33,354 nt of DNA from the IMG/VR virus record IMGVR_UViG_3300032164_000042, positions 1-33,354 of that record. One strand, 5' to 3'. Shown here one piece after another: positions 15,733 to 22,895 of the stretch (the stretch's first letter is position 1; each line of letters begins with the position of its first letter). The position numbers and the translations under genes are program-made. The DNA is from a virus. Under the pieces are notes generated by a model. It did no database searches. It was not told the origin of the DNA and saw only the letters and a list, made by a program, of their open reading frames with translations.

Positions 15733-16203
15733 TTACAGAATGGAGTCGGTGTAACGGCCCGGCTGGATTGAGGCCAGCTCTCCGACCGTGTGGTGCGGAT
15801 CGAACACGCGGGCGTCTCGCCATTTGAAGCTCTCCATAAGCTCATGCTCGAGGATCATCTTGGCGGCGGCAAAGGCCGTTTTCACAACCCCTGAGACGGT
15901 CACGTCCAGTGGGACCTCCCACCAGCGACCGAACCCTTTCTTGATCTCCCTCGTCTCCCTGTCCGGCCGCATGAACGTGGTCCGGAGGCGGTAGCTGCAG
16001 CCCACCATTTGCGGTCTCCCCGGCAGCGGGTTCTCGGCGTCCATCCTGTAGACGACTTCCACCTCCCACTCCCATCCCATGTCCACGCACGACGGCGCGA
16101 ACGAGAGTTGGGACAGGGTCTTCCGAACGTCCTCGGCCGAGCCCATGGCGGGCTCCTCGACGTTCACGATTCGGATATGATCATAATCCTTTTGGTCCGT
16201 CAT
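15733..16203 (-). CDS. conserved-looking phage protein of unknown function
   Basis: The 156-residue protein contains well-ordered alternating strands (WEWEVEVVYRMDAE, SYRLRTTFMRPDRETREIK) and a C-terminal helix with AAKMILEHELMESFKW followed by RVFDPHHT. The EHEL-E and DPHH combination resembles a small family I recall from phage genomes, with His/Glu residues that could bind metal, but no activity is established. It faces the gene at 15313 and probably follows the DUF932-like gene in a minus-strand unit with the helicase. Confidence 0.65.
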   Translation of the reverse strand: MTDQKDYDHIRIVNVEEPAMGSAEDVRKTLSQLSFAPSCVDMGWEWEVEVVYRMDAENPLPGRPQMVGCSYRLRTTFMRPDRETREIKKGFGRWWEVPLDVTVSGVVKTAFAAAKMILEHELMESFKWRDARVFDPHHTVGELASIQPGRYTDSIL

Positions 16204-16239
16204 GGACTGGATTACACCAGGCCATGACGGACCTCCAGG

Positions 16240-17367
16240 TCAGTTCGCGCCGCGTCGGCGCGGGCGCTGCGGGTGACGATCGCGGTCCTTGACGAAGACT
16301 CCCTCGAAGTCCTCCTTCTTGTCGGACGTCCCCTCGAGGTCGTATTCCTCGGAGATCGTCGTCCCGAGCCACGCCTGGAGCGCCATGGACTGAATCCCGG
16401 CCGAACGGTGGGTGGCGACCTCGCTGGCGAGGTTGATGAGGTCGTAGACCTTGCACTTTGCCGGCAGGAGCCGGAGCTTCTTCTCCGTGATGGCGTCGAA
16501 GTTCGCCACGCCGTACTGGCCATAGATGTCCCCGACGACCTTCTCGTACGCCTTCAGGATGAGGCTTCCCTTGTCGTCGATCCTCCGGACGGTCTGGAAC
16601 AGCTTTCGGCACTCCCAGAGCGACGCGGGGGAGGACTGTGCGGCCTGGAACCGCTGGCGGACGGCGCTGTAACCCTCGTCCGAGTCGAAGCTCTCCAGGG
16701 CACGGCCGATGGCGTACCCGGGGTCGTCGCCGAGGGTGATGTCGTTCCGGAAGGCCGGGGCGTACGCCACGTTGCCGTTGGAGCAGACCTGGCGGAGCAG
16801 CGACAGGTAGATCGACGGCTTGCCGTACCCGTCGAGCGGGGTCTCGACGACGAAGCGGTTCGCGAACATATCGGGGCCGATGCTCATGTTGCGCTCGCCG
16901 GACGGCGGGACGTAGGTGCTGAGGACCACGCCGCGGGCGTACTGCACGTCGGAGCCGCGGTACTTGCGCGCGATCTCCATGAAGGACTCGGGCCGGACGA
17001 CCGGGCTCTTCGGGTTCGAGACCGCGAAGGCGAGCTTGCTCTCCGGATCGAGGCAGAAGCGAAGCTCCGTGTCCGGCTTCCGCTCGCAGATGCGGTCGAG
17101 GACCTCCTGGTGGTTGAAGTACCGGAAGACGGACTCGGAGAGGCCGAACCGGGCCATGAACGAGTTCCAGAACCGCTGCGTCGTCTCGAAGGACTGGCCT
17201 CCGACCTTGAGCATGGCTCGGAGCGGCTGCTTTTCGCTGCCGATGGCCGTCATCTTGGCCTTCTCCAGGCGGGCGATCTTGTACTCCAGCGGGGCGATCT
17301 CCTTGGAGGTGCTGTGGCCGAGGCGGCTCTGATGTGACACGTGGACCTGAGGATTCTCTTCTGACAT
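16240..17367 (-). CDS. DUF932-family (phage/plasmid-like TIGR03299-type) protein
   Basis: This 375-residue protein is translated from ATG at 17367, chosen because AGGAG (17375-17379) sits 7 bases upstream; the 16-residue extension is Pro-rich and lacks a ribosome-binding site. The signature LLRQVCSNGN at residues about 190-199 and the general order (FVVETPLDGYGKPSIY before it, helices after it) fit DUF932, a family of unknown function common on phages and plasmids. The C-terminus is basic (PQRPRRRG). It lies directly downstream of the helicase on the same strand, so a role in DNA metabolism is plausible. Confidence 0.75.
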   Translation of the reverse strand: MSEENPQVHVSHQSRLGHSTSKEIAPLEYKIARLEKAKMTAIGSEKQPLRAMLKVGGQSFETTQRFWNSFMARFGLSESVFRYFNHQEVLDRICERKPDTELRFCLDPESKLAFAVSNPKSPVVRPESFMEIARKYRGSDVQYARGVVLSTYVPPSGERNMSIGPDMFANRFVVETPLDGYGKPSIYLSLLRQVCSNGNVAYAPAFRNDITLGDDPGYAIGRALESFDSDEGYSAVRQRFQAAQSSPASLWECRKLFQTVRRIDDKGSLILKAYEKVVGDIYGQYGVANFDAITEKKLRLLPAKCKVYDLINLASEVATHRSAGIQSMALQAWLGTTISEEYDLEGTSDKKEDFEGVFVKDRDRHPQRPRRRGAN

Positions 17368-17393
17368 CGTCTGTCTCCTGGTATCTGGGGGAG

Positions 17394-17403
17394 GGGGATC
17401 CCC
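17394..17403 (-). repeat. GGGGATCCCC palindrome between helicase and DUF932-like genes
   Basis: A perfect 10-base palindrome lies in the 40-base gap between the helicase stop and the DUF932-like start, within a G-rich stretch. It could form a short hairpin in the minus-strand transcript, but it has no loop of proper size and no U-tract, so a terminator is doubtful. Confidence 0.35.
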
Positions 17404-17407
17404 GGGA

Positions 17408-18526
17408 TTATACACTACGCGAGCGCCTCTTGGATTTACGCTTCAGCATGAACGCCGGCAGGGCAGAGTCCGCGTGGACCACCTGCCGGGCGTAATGGCG
17501 TGCGGTCGCTTCGATGTTCTCGTTCTTCGTAAGGGACCGGAACTCGTCCCCGACCTGCACCCACGCGCTCTTCGCCCGCGCCGTCTTGACGAACGGGTGT
17601 CGAGTGTCCTGGCACTGGACTATCTGCTTGAAGAGGTGGTCTTCATGCTTCCTGAGGACCCTCCCTCCCATCTGGACCGCCGGAAGCCGGGACGACGGAC
17701 GGATGAAGACGGTCTTCATGTCGTCCGCGTCGAACCCTTCGGATAGAATGCTCATGGACACCAACACCTGGACCTTCCCCTTCCGGAAGGCGTCAATCTG
17801 CGCCTCGCGGTCGGACCCGCCCCACACGACCTCGTTGCTTACCTTCGCAGCGGTGAGCAGCTCTGACGCCCTGTCGCAGTCGCTCTTTGTGAGGAAGAAC
17901 ACGACCGACTTCCCCCACTTGCCCCGGTCGGCCTTGAAGAGGTTGGCGATAGCCTCCGGAGAGTACTTCGGGATGGTGTAATGATCGTACTCGGACAGCC
18001 ATCCCTCCTGAATGAGGGTGTGGATTCCTACGTCCCGGACGACGCGCTCGAACGCGAGCTGAGCGTGGTCCGACCTGTACGGCGTGGCCGACAGACCGAT
18101 GACCTTCTTCGGACGGATCATCGCGTGGATGTGCGCCATGCTCGTCGTGCTGTCGTGCTGCGCCTCGTCCACGATCAGCCAGTCCACGTCCGTCGGGGGT
18201 TCGGCGTCGAACATGGAGATGAAGCGCATGTTCGGAATGCTGAACCCGAAGTGGTCCTTCATCGATGCCGCCTGCGTCAGCAGATTGCGGCGCATGGCGA
18301 CGAACCCGACGCGCTGCCCATGCGCCGCACCCCACTGCGCGATGGCGAGGGCCATGACCGTCTTTCCGGACCCTGTGGGGGCCTCGATCAGGACTGACTT
18401 TGCGGCGTCGGGGACCCGGCTATCCCTCGCCTGCCACGTCCCGTCCATCATCGAAAGGACCTTTCGGCAGATTCTCTCCTGATATTCCCTCGCCTGCGCG
18501 CTCGTCCCGGTGAAGAGGCTTTCCAT
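17408..18526 (-). CDS. SF2 DNA/RNA helicase (UvsW/SSL2-like)
   Basis: From the ATG at 18526 the protein has 372 residues. A GTG at 18547 would add 7 residues but would leave no gap to the divergent gene. Motifs in order are REYQERI (13-19), Walker A APTGSGKT (49-56), DEAQH box VDEAQHD (119-125), motif III GLSATP (144-149), and motif VI with MGGRVLRKH in the second RecA domain. The family uses ATP to unwind or remodel branched nucleic acid; T4 UvsW acts in recombination and replication restart. It is shorter than UvsW and lacks obvious extra domains. It forms a minus-strand unit with the DUF932-like gene. Confidence 0.9.
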   Translation of the reverse strand: MESLFTGTSAQAREYQERICRKVLSMMDGTWQARDSRVPDAAKSVLIEAPTGSGKTVMALAIAQWGAAHGQRVGFVAMRRNLLTQAASMKDHFGFSIPNMRFISMFDAEPPTDVDWLIVDEAQHDSTTSMAHIHAMIRPKKVIGLSATPYRSDHAQLAFERVVRDVGIHTLIQEGWLSEYDHYTIPKYSPEAIANLFKADRGKWGKSVVFFLTKSDCDRASELLTAAKVSNEVVWGGSDREAQIDAFRKGKVQVLVSMSILSEGFDADDMKTVFIRPSSRLPAVQMGGRVLRKHEDHLFKQIVQCQDTRHPFVKTARAKSAWVQVGDEFRSLTKNENIEATARHYARQVVHADSALPAFMLKRKSKRRSRSV

Positions 18527-18547
18527 GTCCGAGCGTACGATCCTCAC

Positions 18548-19423
18548 ATGATCGATTTACACTTCGACATGGAGACGGCCGACCCGGACGACGTCCTCGC
18601 CCTTTGCCTTCTTGCGAGCCACCCTCGGGTCAACCTTCGGCTGGTGACCGTCCATCCCGGAGGGTGGGACCAGATTGCCGTCGTCAAGCATGTTCTCAAG
18701 CTGGTGCAAGCCGACCATGTGGCGGTCGGCGGGTCCATGAATCCGAGTCCGAAGAGGCATGTATCGCAGTTTCATTACGACTGGCTCGGCCCACTCGAAG
18801 ACTCATCACCGCTGATGGACTCGGCCTCCATGATAGCCGATCAGTGTCGACGTTCGGGACTGTGCCTTGTGACCGGGGCCGCCTTGACGAACGTTTACAA
18901 CGGCTATCTCAAGAGCGGCGGCGCGACCATGTATAAGGAGTGGACTTGCCAGGGCGGTTTTGCCGGGGATAACGTCGTCCCTGAAGAGCATAGACTCGAG
19001 AAGTTCCGCGGCAAGATCACGTGCCCGACGTTCAACCTTAACGGGAACACTCCGGCGGCGAAGGAGCTCCTAGGTCACCTTCGAATGGGGAAGACGCGCA
19101 TGGTCTCCAAGAACGTTTGTCACGGCTTCCGCTATGATCAGGATATGCACGCGAGCGTCCCGTCCGGAGCTCACCGTGGCCTGGACCTCATGCGCGAGGG
19201 GATGGACTGCTACTTCGGCAAGCACCCGGACGGGAAGGCCCTCCATGACGTCCTCGCTGCCGTCCTCGCCATAGACCCTCGCGCTGGAACCTGGGCCTCT
19301 GTTATTCCCATCCGGGAGCGAGGAGAGTGGGGATCATGGCCGGTCCCGGAGTCTGCTCTCGGGGCCGTGAAGGTCCTCATATCCGCCGACCGAGAGAAGG
19401 TCCTCGAGACCATGGCCTCATAG
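18548..19423 (+). CDS. nucleoside hydrolase-like (inosine-uridine type) protein
   Basis: The 291-residue protein resembles inosine-uridine nucleoside hydrolases. The N-terminal acidic cluster DMETADPDDVLAL (residues 7-19) corresponds to the calcium-binding DxDxxxDD motif. TGAALTN corresponds to the GPLTN motif, and the C-terminal LHDVLAAVLAIDP (His233, Asp234) to the conserved HD pair. The first motif is spaced differently from the classical D-x-D-x-G-x-D-D, so substrate choice may differ. It would split an N-glycosidic bond of a nucleoside, or possibly a related ribosyl compound. It is divergent from the helicase and overlaps the 3' end of the minus-strand gene at 19418 by six bases. Confidence 0.8.
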   Translation: MIDLHFDMETADPDDVLALCLLASHPRVNLRLVTVHPGGWDQIAVVKHVLKLVQADHVAVGGSMNPSPKRHVSQFHYDWLGPLEDSSPLMDSASMIADQCRRSGLCLVTGAALTNVYNGYLKSGGATMYKEWTCQGGFAGDNVVPEEHRLEKFRGKITCPTFNLNGNTPAAKELLGHLRMGKTRMVSKNVCHGFRYDQDMHASVPSGAHRGLDLMREGMDCYFGKHPDGKALHDVLAAVLAIDPRAGTWASVIPIRERGEWGSWPVPESALGAVKVLISADREKVLETMAS

Positions 19424-19873
19424 GCCTTGAACCTTCTTCTTGATTATCTTCTTCATTCGTTCTTTCCAGTCGGCCGGACGCTGCTCTTCATGCCATTCTG
19501 CCGACCGAGGGGTCTCCGGGGCTGGCTCGGACTGGAGTGTCTTCAAGCGCACGTGACTTTCCGGCTCCGTACGTGACTTTCCCGGCATTGGTGATCCGTC
19601 TGTGACCAGGAAGCACGTCTGTGGGTGCCTGTAGACGCCTTTCGGTGGGACGCACTTTATCATGGACATGCCGACGTAGTGCTCTTCCCAGAGCGGCATT
19701 TCCACCGACGCTTCGGCCAGCTCCAATATTTCCTTTCTCGTGCCGGCCTCGGCTACGATGCTCGACGGCGCCTTTCGGAGCTTGACGAACACCCACTTTC
19801 CGTCCCGGCACTGGACGGCGTCGCGCTCAAACGGGAGCTCGCTCTGGTAGATAAGGCCATCAGGCGGATCCAT
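19418..19873 (-). CDS. hypothetical protein with basic C-terminus
   Basis: This 151-residue protein has a small alpha-beta N-terminal part (RDAVQCRDGKWVFVKLRKAP, then EAGTRKEILELAEAS), a middle strand region (SMIKCVPPKGVYRHPQTCF) and a disordered, Lys-rich tail (KKIIKKKVQGL). No family is recognised. It converges on and overlaps the nucleoside hydrolase gene by six bases and is divergent from the gene at 19905 with only 31 bases between. Confidence 0.6.
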   Translation of the reverse strand: MDPPDGLIYQSELPFERDAVQCRDGKWVFVKLRKAPSSIVAEAGTRKEILELAEASVEMPLWEEHYVGMSMIKCVPPKGVYRHPQTCFLVTDGSPMPGKSRTEPESHVRLKTLQSEPAPETPRSAEWHEEQRPADWKERMKKIIKKKVQGL

Positions 19874-19891
19874 ACCCGTAGCGCCTTATTA

Positions 19892-19905
19892 CAACTGTAC
19901 AATTG
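19892..19905 (+). promoter_or_regulatory. operator-like imperfect palindrome
   Basis: CAACTGTACAATTG is a 14-base palindrome with one mismatched pair. It lies in the AT-rich 31-base gap between divergent genes and overlaps the GTG start at 19905. A dimeric regulator could bind here and control both genes, but no such regulator is identified in the window. Confidence 0.3.
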
Positions 19906-20225
19906 TGAAGACACTGCCCCTACAGTTTCTAAAGGACAACGGGCTGCTGTTCGAAGTCAACAGGACCATCCTGCATCCGCTTGGGCTTACGCTCCAGGTC
20001 GGTTCTGACGGGACGGCCGAGCTTTTGCAGACAGACGACCCATCCGGTATGACCTTCACCTCCGATACCTTCCAGGACGGGGAGTCGAGGCTCATGGAGT
20101 ATATGATCCGCGAGGGTAGCTCGAAGCTGGCGTCACGGAAGGCTTTCCTCCAGTACGTCGAGCAGGTTGATCCGGATCAGAGCGACCCGGACGACCGTTC
20201 CCCTCCTGATGGTAGTGTCGGTTAG
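19905..20225 (+). CDS. small conserved phage protein (LLFEVNR/LHPLG type)
   Basis: The 106-residue protein starts at GTG 19905. This start is chosen because LPLQFLKDNGLLFEVNRTI follows it directly and related proteins I recall begin just before this motif. FEVNRTILHPLGLTLQV is the recognisable signature of a short uncharacterised protein family frequent in phages. A middle segment (GMTFTSDTFQDGESRLMEYM) and an acidic Asp/Pro-rich tail follow. Function is unknown. It lies 23 bases upstream of the AAA+ ATPase gene on the same strand. Confidence 0.65.
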   Translation: MKTLPLQFLKDNGLLFEVNRTILHPLGLTLQVGSDGTAELLQTDDPSGMTFTSDTFQDGESRLMEYMIREGSSKLASRKAFLQYVEQVDPDQSDPDDRSPPDGSVG

Positions 20226-20248
20226 GCTTTCACTAGCCCATATCTGAC

Positions 20249-21745
20249 ATGAAGGGCCTTCTGAAAAGGACTGCGTCGTACCTTGGAAAGCTCCAAGAAC
20301 AAGAGTATGGCGTCACGCCCGTCCTCTCAGGCGCCGTTAACTATCTGGTCGACAGTTATTTCGCCAAGATTGACGCCCGGATGGCCGCGATGGACCGTGG
20401 CCCGGAGATCCCGTACGACCCGGTCGGGTACCTTAAGGAGCTCTGGCTCGGCTGCGAGATTCACCAGGCGGTCACGCTGAACGAGAAGCGCCCGGCCTGG
20501 ATGAAGGGACAGATGGCGTACGCCTTCTGGTGCCTCTTCACCGGCGACTCTTCCACGTACGATGCTGTCCCTTTCATCGACTCTTACGCCTTCAAGGAGG
20601 CGGTCAAGGGCGTCTACGCGCTCCGCATCCAGTCCGCCATGCTCCCGATCGCGCTCGGGGAGTCGATGAAGCTTCCGGTCTTCGGGACGTTCTTCGTGAA
20701 GGACCGCGGAACTGGCCAGCAGGTCCTCGTCAACGTCGACTTCGTCCACGACGACCCCTTCAGCTGCAACCTGACGGTCATGTCGAGTCCCGGCAGCGCG
20801 GCAGCGGCGGAGAACTTCCTGGCAGCGCTCGCCCAGTCGCTCGTCGCGAACGATATATACCATCGTCAATGCCTCACGTTCACGAAGGGGTACCTCGACT
20901 TCACGGCCGTCACGAAGACGTCCTGGGGCGGGATCATCCTCAAACCCCAGATCAAGGACGTGATACGCCAGAACACGGTGTCCGTCCTCAACAACATGGA
21001 GGCGCTGGCGAGCATCAACCTGTGCCCGAACAGGAACACGCTCCTCATCTCGCCGCCCGGCATGGCGAAGACGAGCATCTTCCGCGCGATCTCCCACGAG
21101 CTCGAGCAGCAGATGACGCGCATTTGGTGCACCGGAAAGTCCATCGAGTACGCCGAGCACGTCACCGCCCTCTTCTCCGCGGCTCGCTCCCTCGCTCCCT
21201 GCATTCTCTTCATTGAGGACATGGACCTCTTCGGGGCGGACCGGAGCTCGGGGCTTTCGAGCCAGTCCGTGCTCAACGAGTTCTTGGCCTGCCTTGACGG
21301 CGCGCAGGAGAACTTCGGCGTCGTGGTCGTGGCCTCGACGAACGACTTCAGCTGCATGGACGAGGCTCTTGTCAACCGCCCCGGGCGCTTCGACGTGAAG
21401 GTGGAGATCCCGTTCCCCGACGAGGAGGAGCGCCACAAGATGCTCGTCACGTTCTTCGACTCCTACAAGTCCGGGCCCGACGCGTCCGTGACTCCGGAGA
21501 TCTGGAAGAACGTCATCGGGATGACGGACGGCTTTACGGGCGCCTACATGCGCGATGTGGCCAAGAGCTGCGTCATTCGCGCGGTCGACTCCGGCTGTTT
21601 TGACGGGGTTTGCGCCACGTTCTCGGCGGACCACCTCATCGCCGCGGCAGAACAGTCCATGCGCAACTACCAGCTGGGTAAGCGGGCCAAGAAGCACCAT
21701 GTCGACCTGGAGGCCTCCGTCGAGGGTCTCTTGAAGGCCGGCTGA
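20249..21745 (+). CDS. AAA+ ATPase (CDC48/FtsH-type module)
   Basis: The 498-residue protein has a long N-terminal region (1-250) of unknown fold and one AAA+ module. Walker A is SPPGMAKT (268-275, Lys274), Walker B is CILFIEDMD (318-326), sensor 1 lies in VVASTND (360-366), and the second region of homology is NRPGRFD (376-382). Walker A has Met-Ala where Thr-Gly is usual. No protease domain or second AAA module follows, so it is probably an unfoldase or remodelling ATPase. It leads a group of plus-strand genes that continues to the tail tube gene, suggesting a role in assembly or in host takeover. Confidence 0.88.
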   Translation: MKGLLKRTASYLGKLQEQEYGVTPVLSGAVNYLVDSYFAKIDARMAAMDRGPEIPYDPVGYLKELWLGCEIHQAVTLNEKRPAWMKGQMAYAFWCLFTGDSSTYDAVPFIDSYAFKEAVKGVYALRIQSAMLPIALGESMKLPVFGTFFVKDRGTGQQVLVNVDFVHDDPFSCNLTVMSSPGSAAAAENFLAALAQSLVANDIYHRQCLTFTKGYLDFTAVTKTSWGGIILKPQIKDVIRQNTVSVLNNMEALASINLCPNRNTLLISPPGMAKTSIFRAISHELEQQMTRIWCTGKSIEYAEHVTALFSAARSLAPCILFIEDMDLFGADRSSGLSSQSVLNEFLACLDGAQENFGVVVVASTNDFSCMDEALVNRPGRFDVKVEIPFPDEEERHKMLVTFFDSYKSGPDASVTPEIWKNVIGMTDGFTGAYMRDVAKSCVIRAVDSGCFDGVCATFSADHLIAAAEQSMRNYQLGKRAKKHHVDLEASVEGLLKAG

Positions 21746-21760
21746 TCGATAAGCTGTTGA

Positions 21761-21766
21761 TATACT
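21761..21766 (+). promoter_or_regulatory. possible -10 element
   Basis: TATACT lies in the AT-rich 40-base gap after the AAA+ gene, 20 bases before the ATG at 21786. It matches a sigma-70 -10 box closely, but no convincing -35 is found at the right distance. It may be an extended or phage-specific promoter. Confidence 0.25.
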
Positions 21767-21785
21767 TCGTGAGAAGAGGACCCCG

Positions 21786-22310
21786 ATGAACAACCACGCT
21801 CAGGTCAAGAAGGTCATTGCCGCCGTCAAAAGGCTCGCCGAGACTGATCCCCAGTCCGAGGCCGTGTCCCGGACGGTGGACGTTCTTCAGGCCGAAGCCC
21901 AGCTTCTCGGGGGCGGGGTCGAGAAGCCCAGCGGCTTCAAGGGGAGCTTCGGGGAGAACTCGAACAAGCAGGACACGGACTTCCTGAAGGAGCAGATCAA
22001 GAAGCTCCATTCGGCGGCCGTCGTCCCGGCGGCGCGCTATCAGCGCATCCTCGCCATCACGGCGGGCCTTCACCGGGCCCTCCAGGCGGCAGAGAAGCCG
22101 CAATTCGCCGGACTCCGTCCGCGCATCGCCAAGATCGCCGAGCACGTGGCCGGCGTCTTCGCCGAGGTGGACACCGTCGCGGACCTCGACAAAGATCTCG
22201 AGGCCATCGAGAAGGCGGTCCACGGCCTCTACGGCGACCAGAGCAAGAACGCAACGTTCTACTTCGACCGCCGCGGCAAGGGCCACCACACCAAGTCCGA
22301 AGGTGGCTGA
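21786..22310 (+). CDS. hypothetical helical protein
   Basis: This 174-residue protein is nearly all helical. It begins NHAQVKKVIAAVKRLAETDP, has a Gly-rich turn near residue 42, and continues with helices such as LKEQIKKLHSAAVVPAARYQ and LDKDLEAIEKAVHGLYGDQ. The ribosome-binding site AGAGGA is just upstream. It overlaps the next start by eight bases. No family is recognised; a helical-bundle assembly factor is possible. Confidence 0.65.
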   Translation: MNNHAQVKKVIAAVKRLAETDPQSEAVSRTVDVLQAEAQLLGGGVEKPSGFKGSFGENSNKQDTDFLKEQIKKLHSAAVVPAARYQRILAITAGLHRALQAAEKPQFAGLRPRIAKIAEHVAGVFAEVDTVADLDKDLEAIEKAVHGLYGDQSKNATFYFDRRGKGHHTKSEGG

Positions 22311-22529
22311 GGCCAGCCCCTCGCTGACGCCCGGGATCGCGTGGCACCTTGATCCCCAGGGCCAGTGGAAGACAGAGAAGCTGCCTCCGGACGTCCTCTC
22401 CGGCGCCAAGTTCTCCGGCTTCCTGACCGTCGAGGGGTACCGTGCTTCCGTCTTTGAGACGCCCGAAGGCGACCAGTGGGCTCAAAAGAGCACTGGGACG
22501 CCCTCGACGGCGTCTTCAGCTGTTTTTAA
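22303..22529 (+). CDS. small protein, apparent -1 frameshift near its end
   Basis: Translation from GTG 22303 gives a plausible protein for 61 residues, ending VEGYRASVFETPEGDQWAQ. After CAA (22483-22485) the zero frame becomes low in GC3, with no stop, and runs into the next gene. The -1 frame from 22485 reads KEHWDALDGVFSCF with codons mostly ending in C or G, and stops at TAA 22527-22529. That stop lies 13 bases before a strong ribosome-binding site of the next gene, a normal gene boundary. The switch is at CAAAAG, so one A may be missing from a homopolymer, or a ribosomal frameshift may occur. Function is unknown. Confidence 0.6.
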
Positions 22530-22542
22530 TCTACGATCATCC

Positions 22543-22548
22543 AGGAGG
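22543..22548 (+). promoter_or_regulatory. ribosome-binding site deciding the start at 22555
   Basis: AGGAGG lies six bases before ATG 22555. It shows that the Gln-rich protein starts here and is not the C-terminal part of a longer product read from 22303. Confidence 0.8.
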
Positions 22549-22554
22549 ACTCAA

Positions 22555-22890
22555 ATGGGACCCAAGCAGACCGCCGAACATCTTCGCCAGATCGCCTCGA
22601 AGCTCGACAAGTCGTCGACGCCGAACAAGGCCCTCGTCATCCGCGACCTCAAGTTCGTCCTCGCGAACATGGCAAACGTGGGCGAGCAGGAGCAGCAGGA
22701 GCAGCAGTCCCAGCAACAGGGCTACGGACAGCAGGAGCAGCAGGGACAGCAGGAGCAGCAGGCACTCCCGCAGTCGGGCACCGGCAAGACCATGCTTACC
22801 AAGATGCTCGCCGACGCTCAGAAGGCGCTCGACTCCGGCGATGAGGCCAAGTTCAAGGGTCTTCTCGAAAAGCTCACGCAGCACGCCTGA
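22555..22890 (+). CDS. small protein with Gln-rich low-complexity centre
   Basis: The 111-residue protein starts at ATG 22555 after a strong AGGAGG. Residues 1-40 are helical (AEHLRQIASKLDKSSTP, ALVIRDLKFVLANM). The LRQIASKLD-S pattern recurs in small phage proteins I remember, and loosely resembles the leaders at 153-1647. Residues 43-69 are almost only Gln, Glu and Gly. The C-terminal helix (LADAQKALDSGDEAKFKGL) is charged. It is probably a virion-associated or assembly protein; no specific function is recognised. Confidence 0.7.
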   Translation: MGPKQTAEHLRQIASKLDKSSTPNKALVIRDLKFVLANMANVGEQEQQEQQSQQQGYGQQEQQGQQEQQALPQSGTGKTMLTKMLADAQKALDSGDEAKFKGLLEKLTQHA

Positions 22891-22895
22891 GCCGC

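Noticed and set aside
15708-15827. Small plus-strand frame starting MSRGEMIDITEW
   Set aside because: It has a plausible ribosome-binding site, but it is only 39 codons, overlaps the minus-strand gene at 15733 for most of its length and becomes Arg/Pro-rich.
20327-21793. Long minus-strand open frame (488 codons) antisense to the AAA+ ATPase
   Set aside because: The plus strand has all AAA+ motifs in order; the reverse product is low-complexity Arg/Val/Glu-rich and lacks any motif.
22303-22890. Single 195-codon gene joining the frameshifted small protein to the Gln-rich protein
   Set aside because: A strong AGGAGG and ATG mark a separate start at 22555, and the linking segment (22486-22554) has poor codon use in this frame but good codon use in the -1 frame up to a TAA at 22527.
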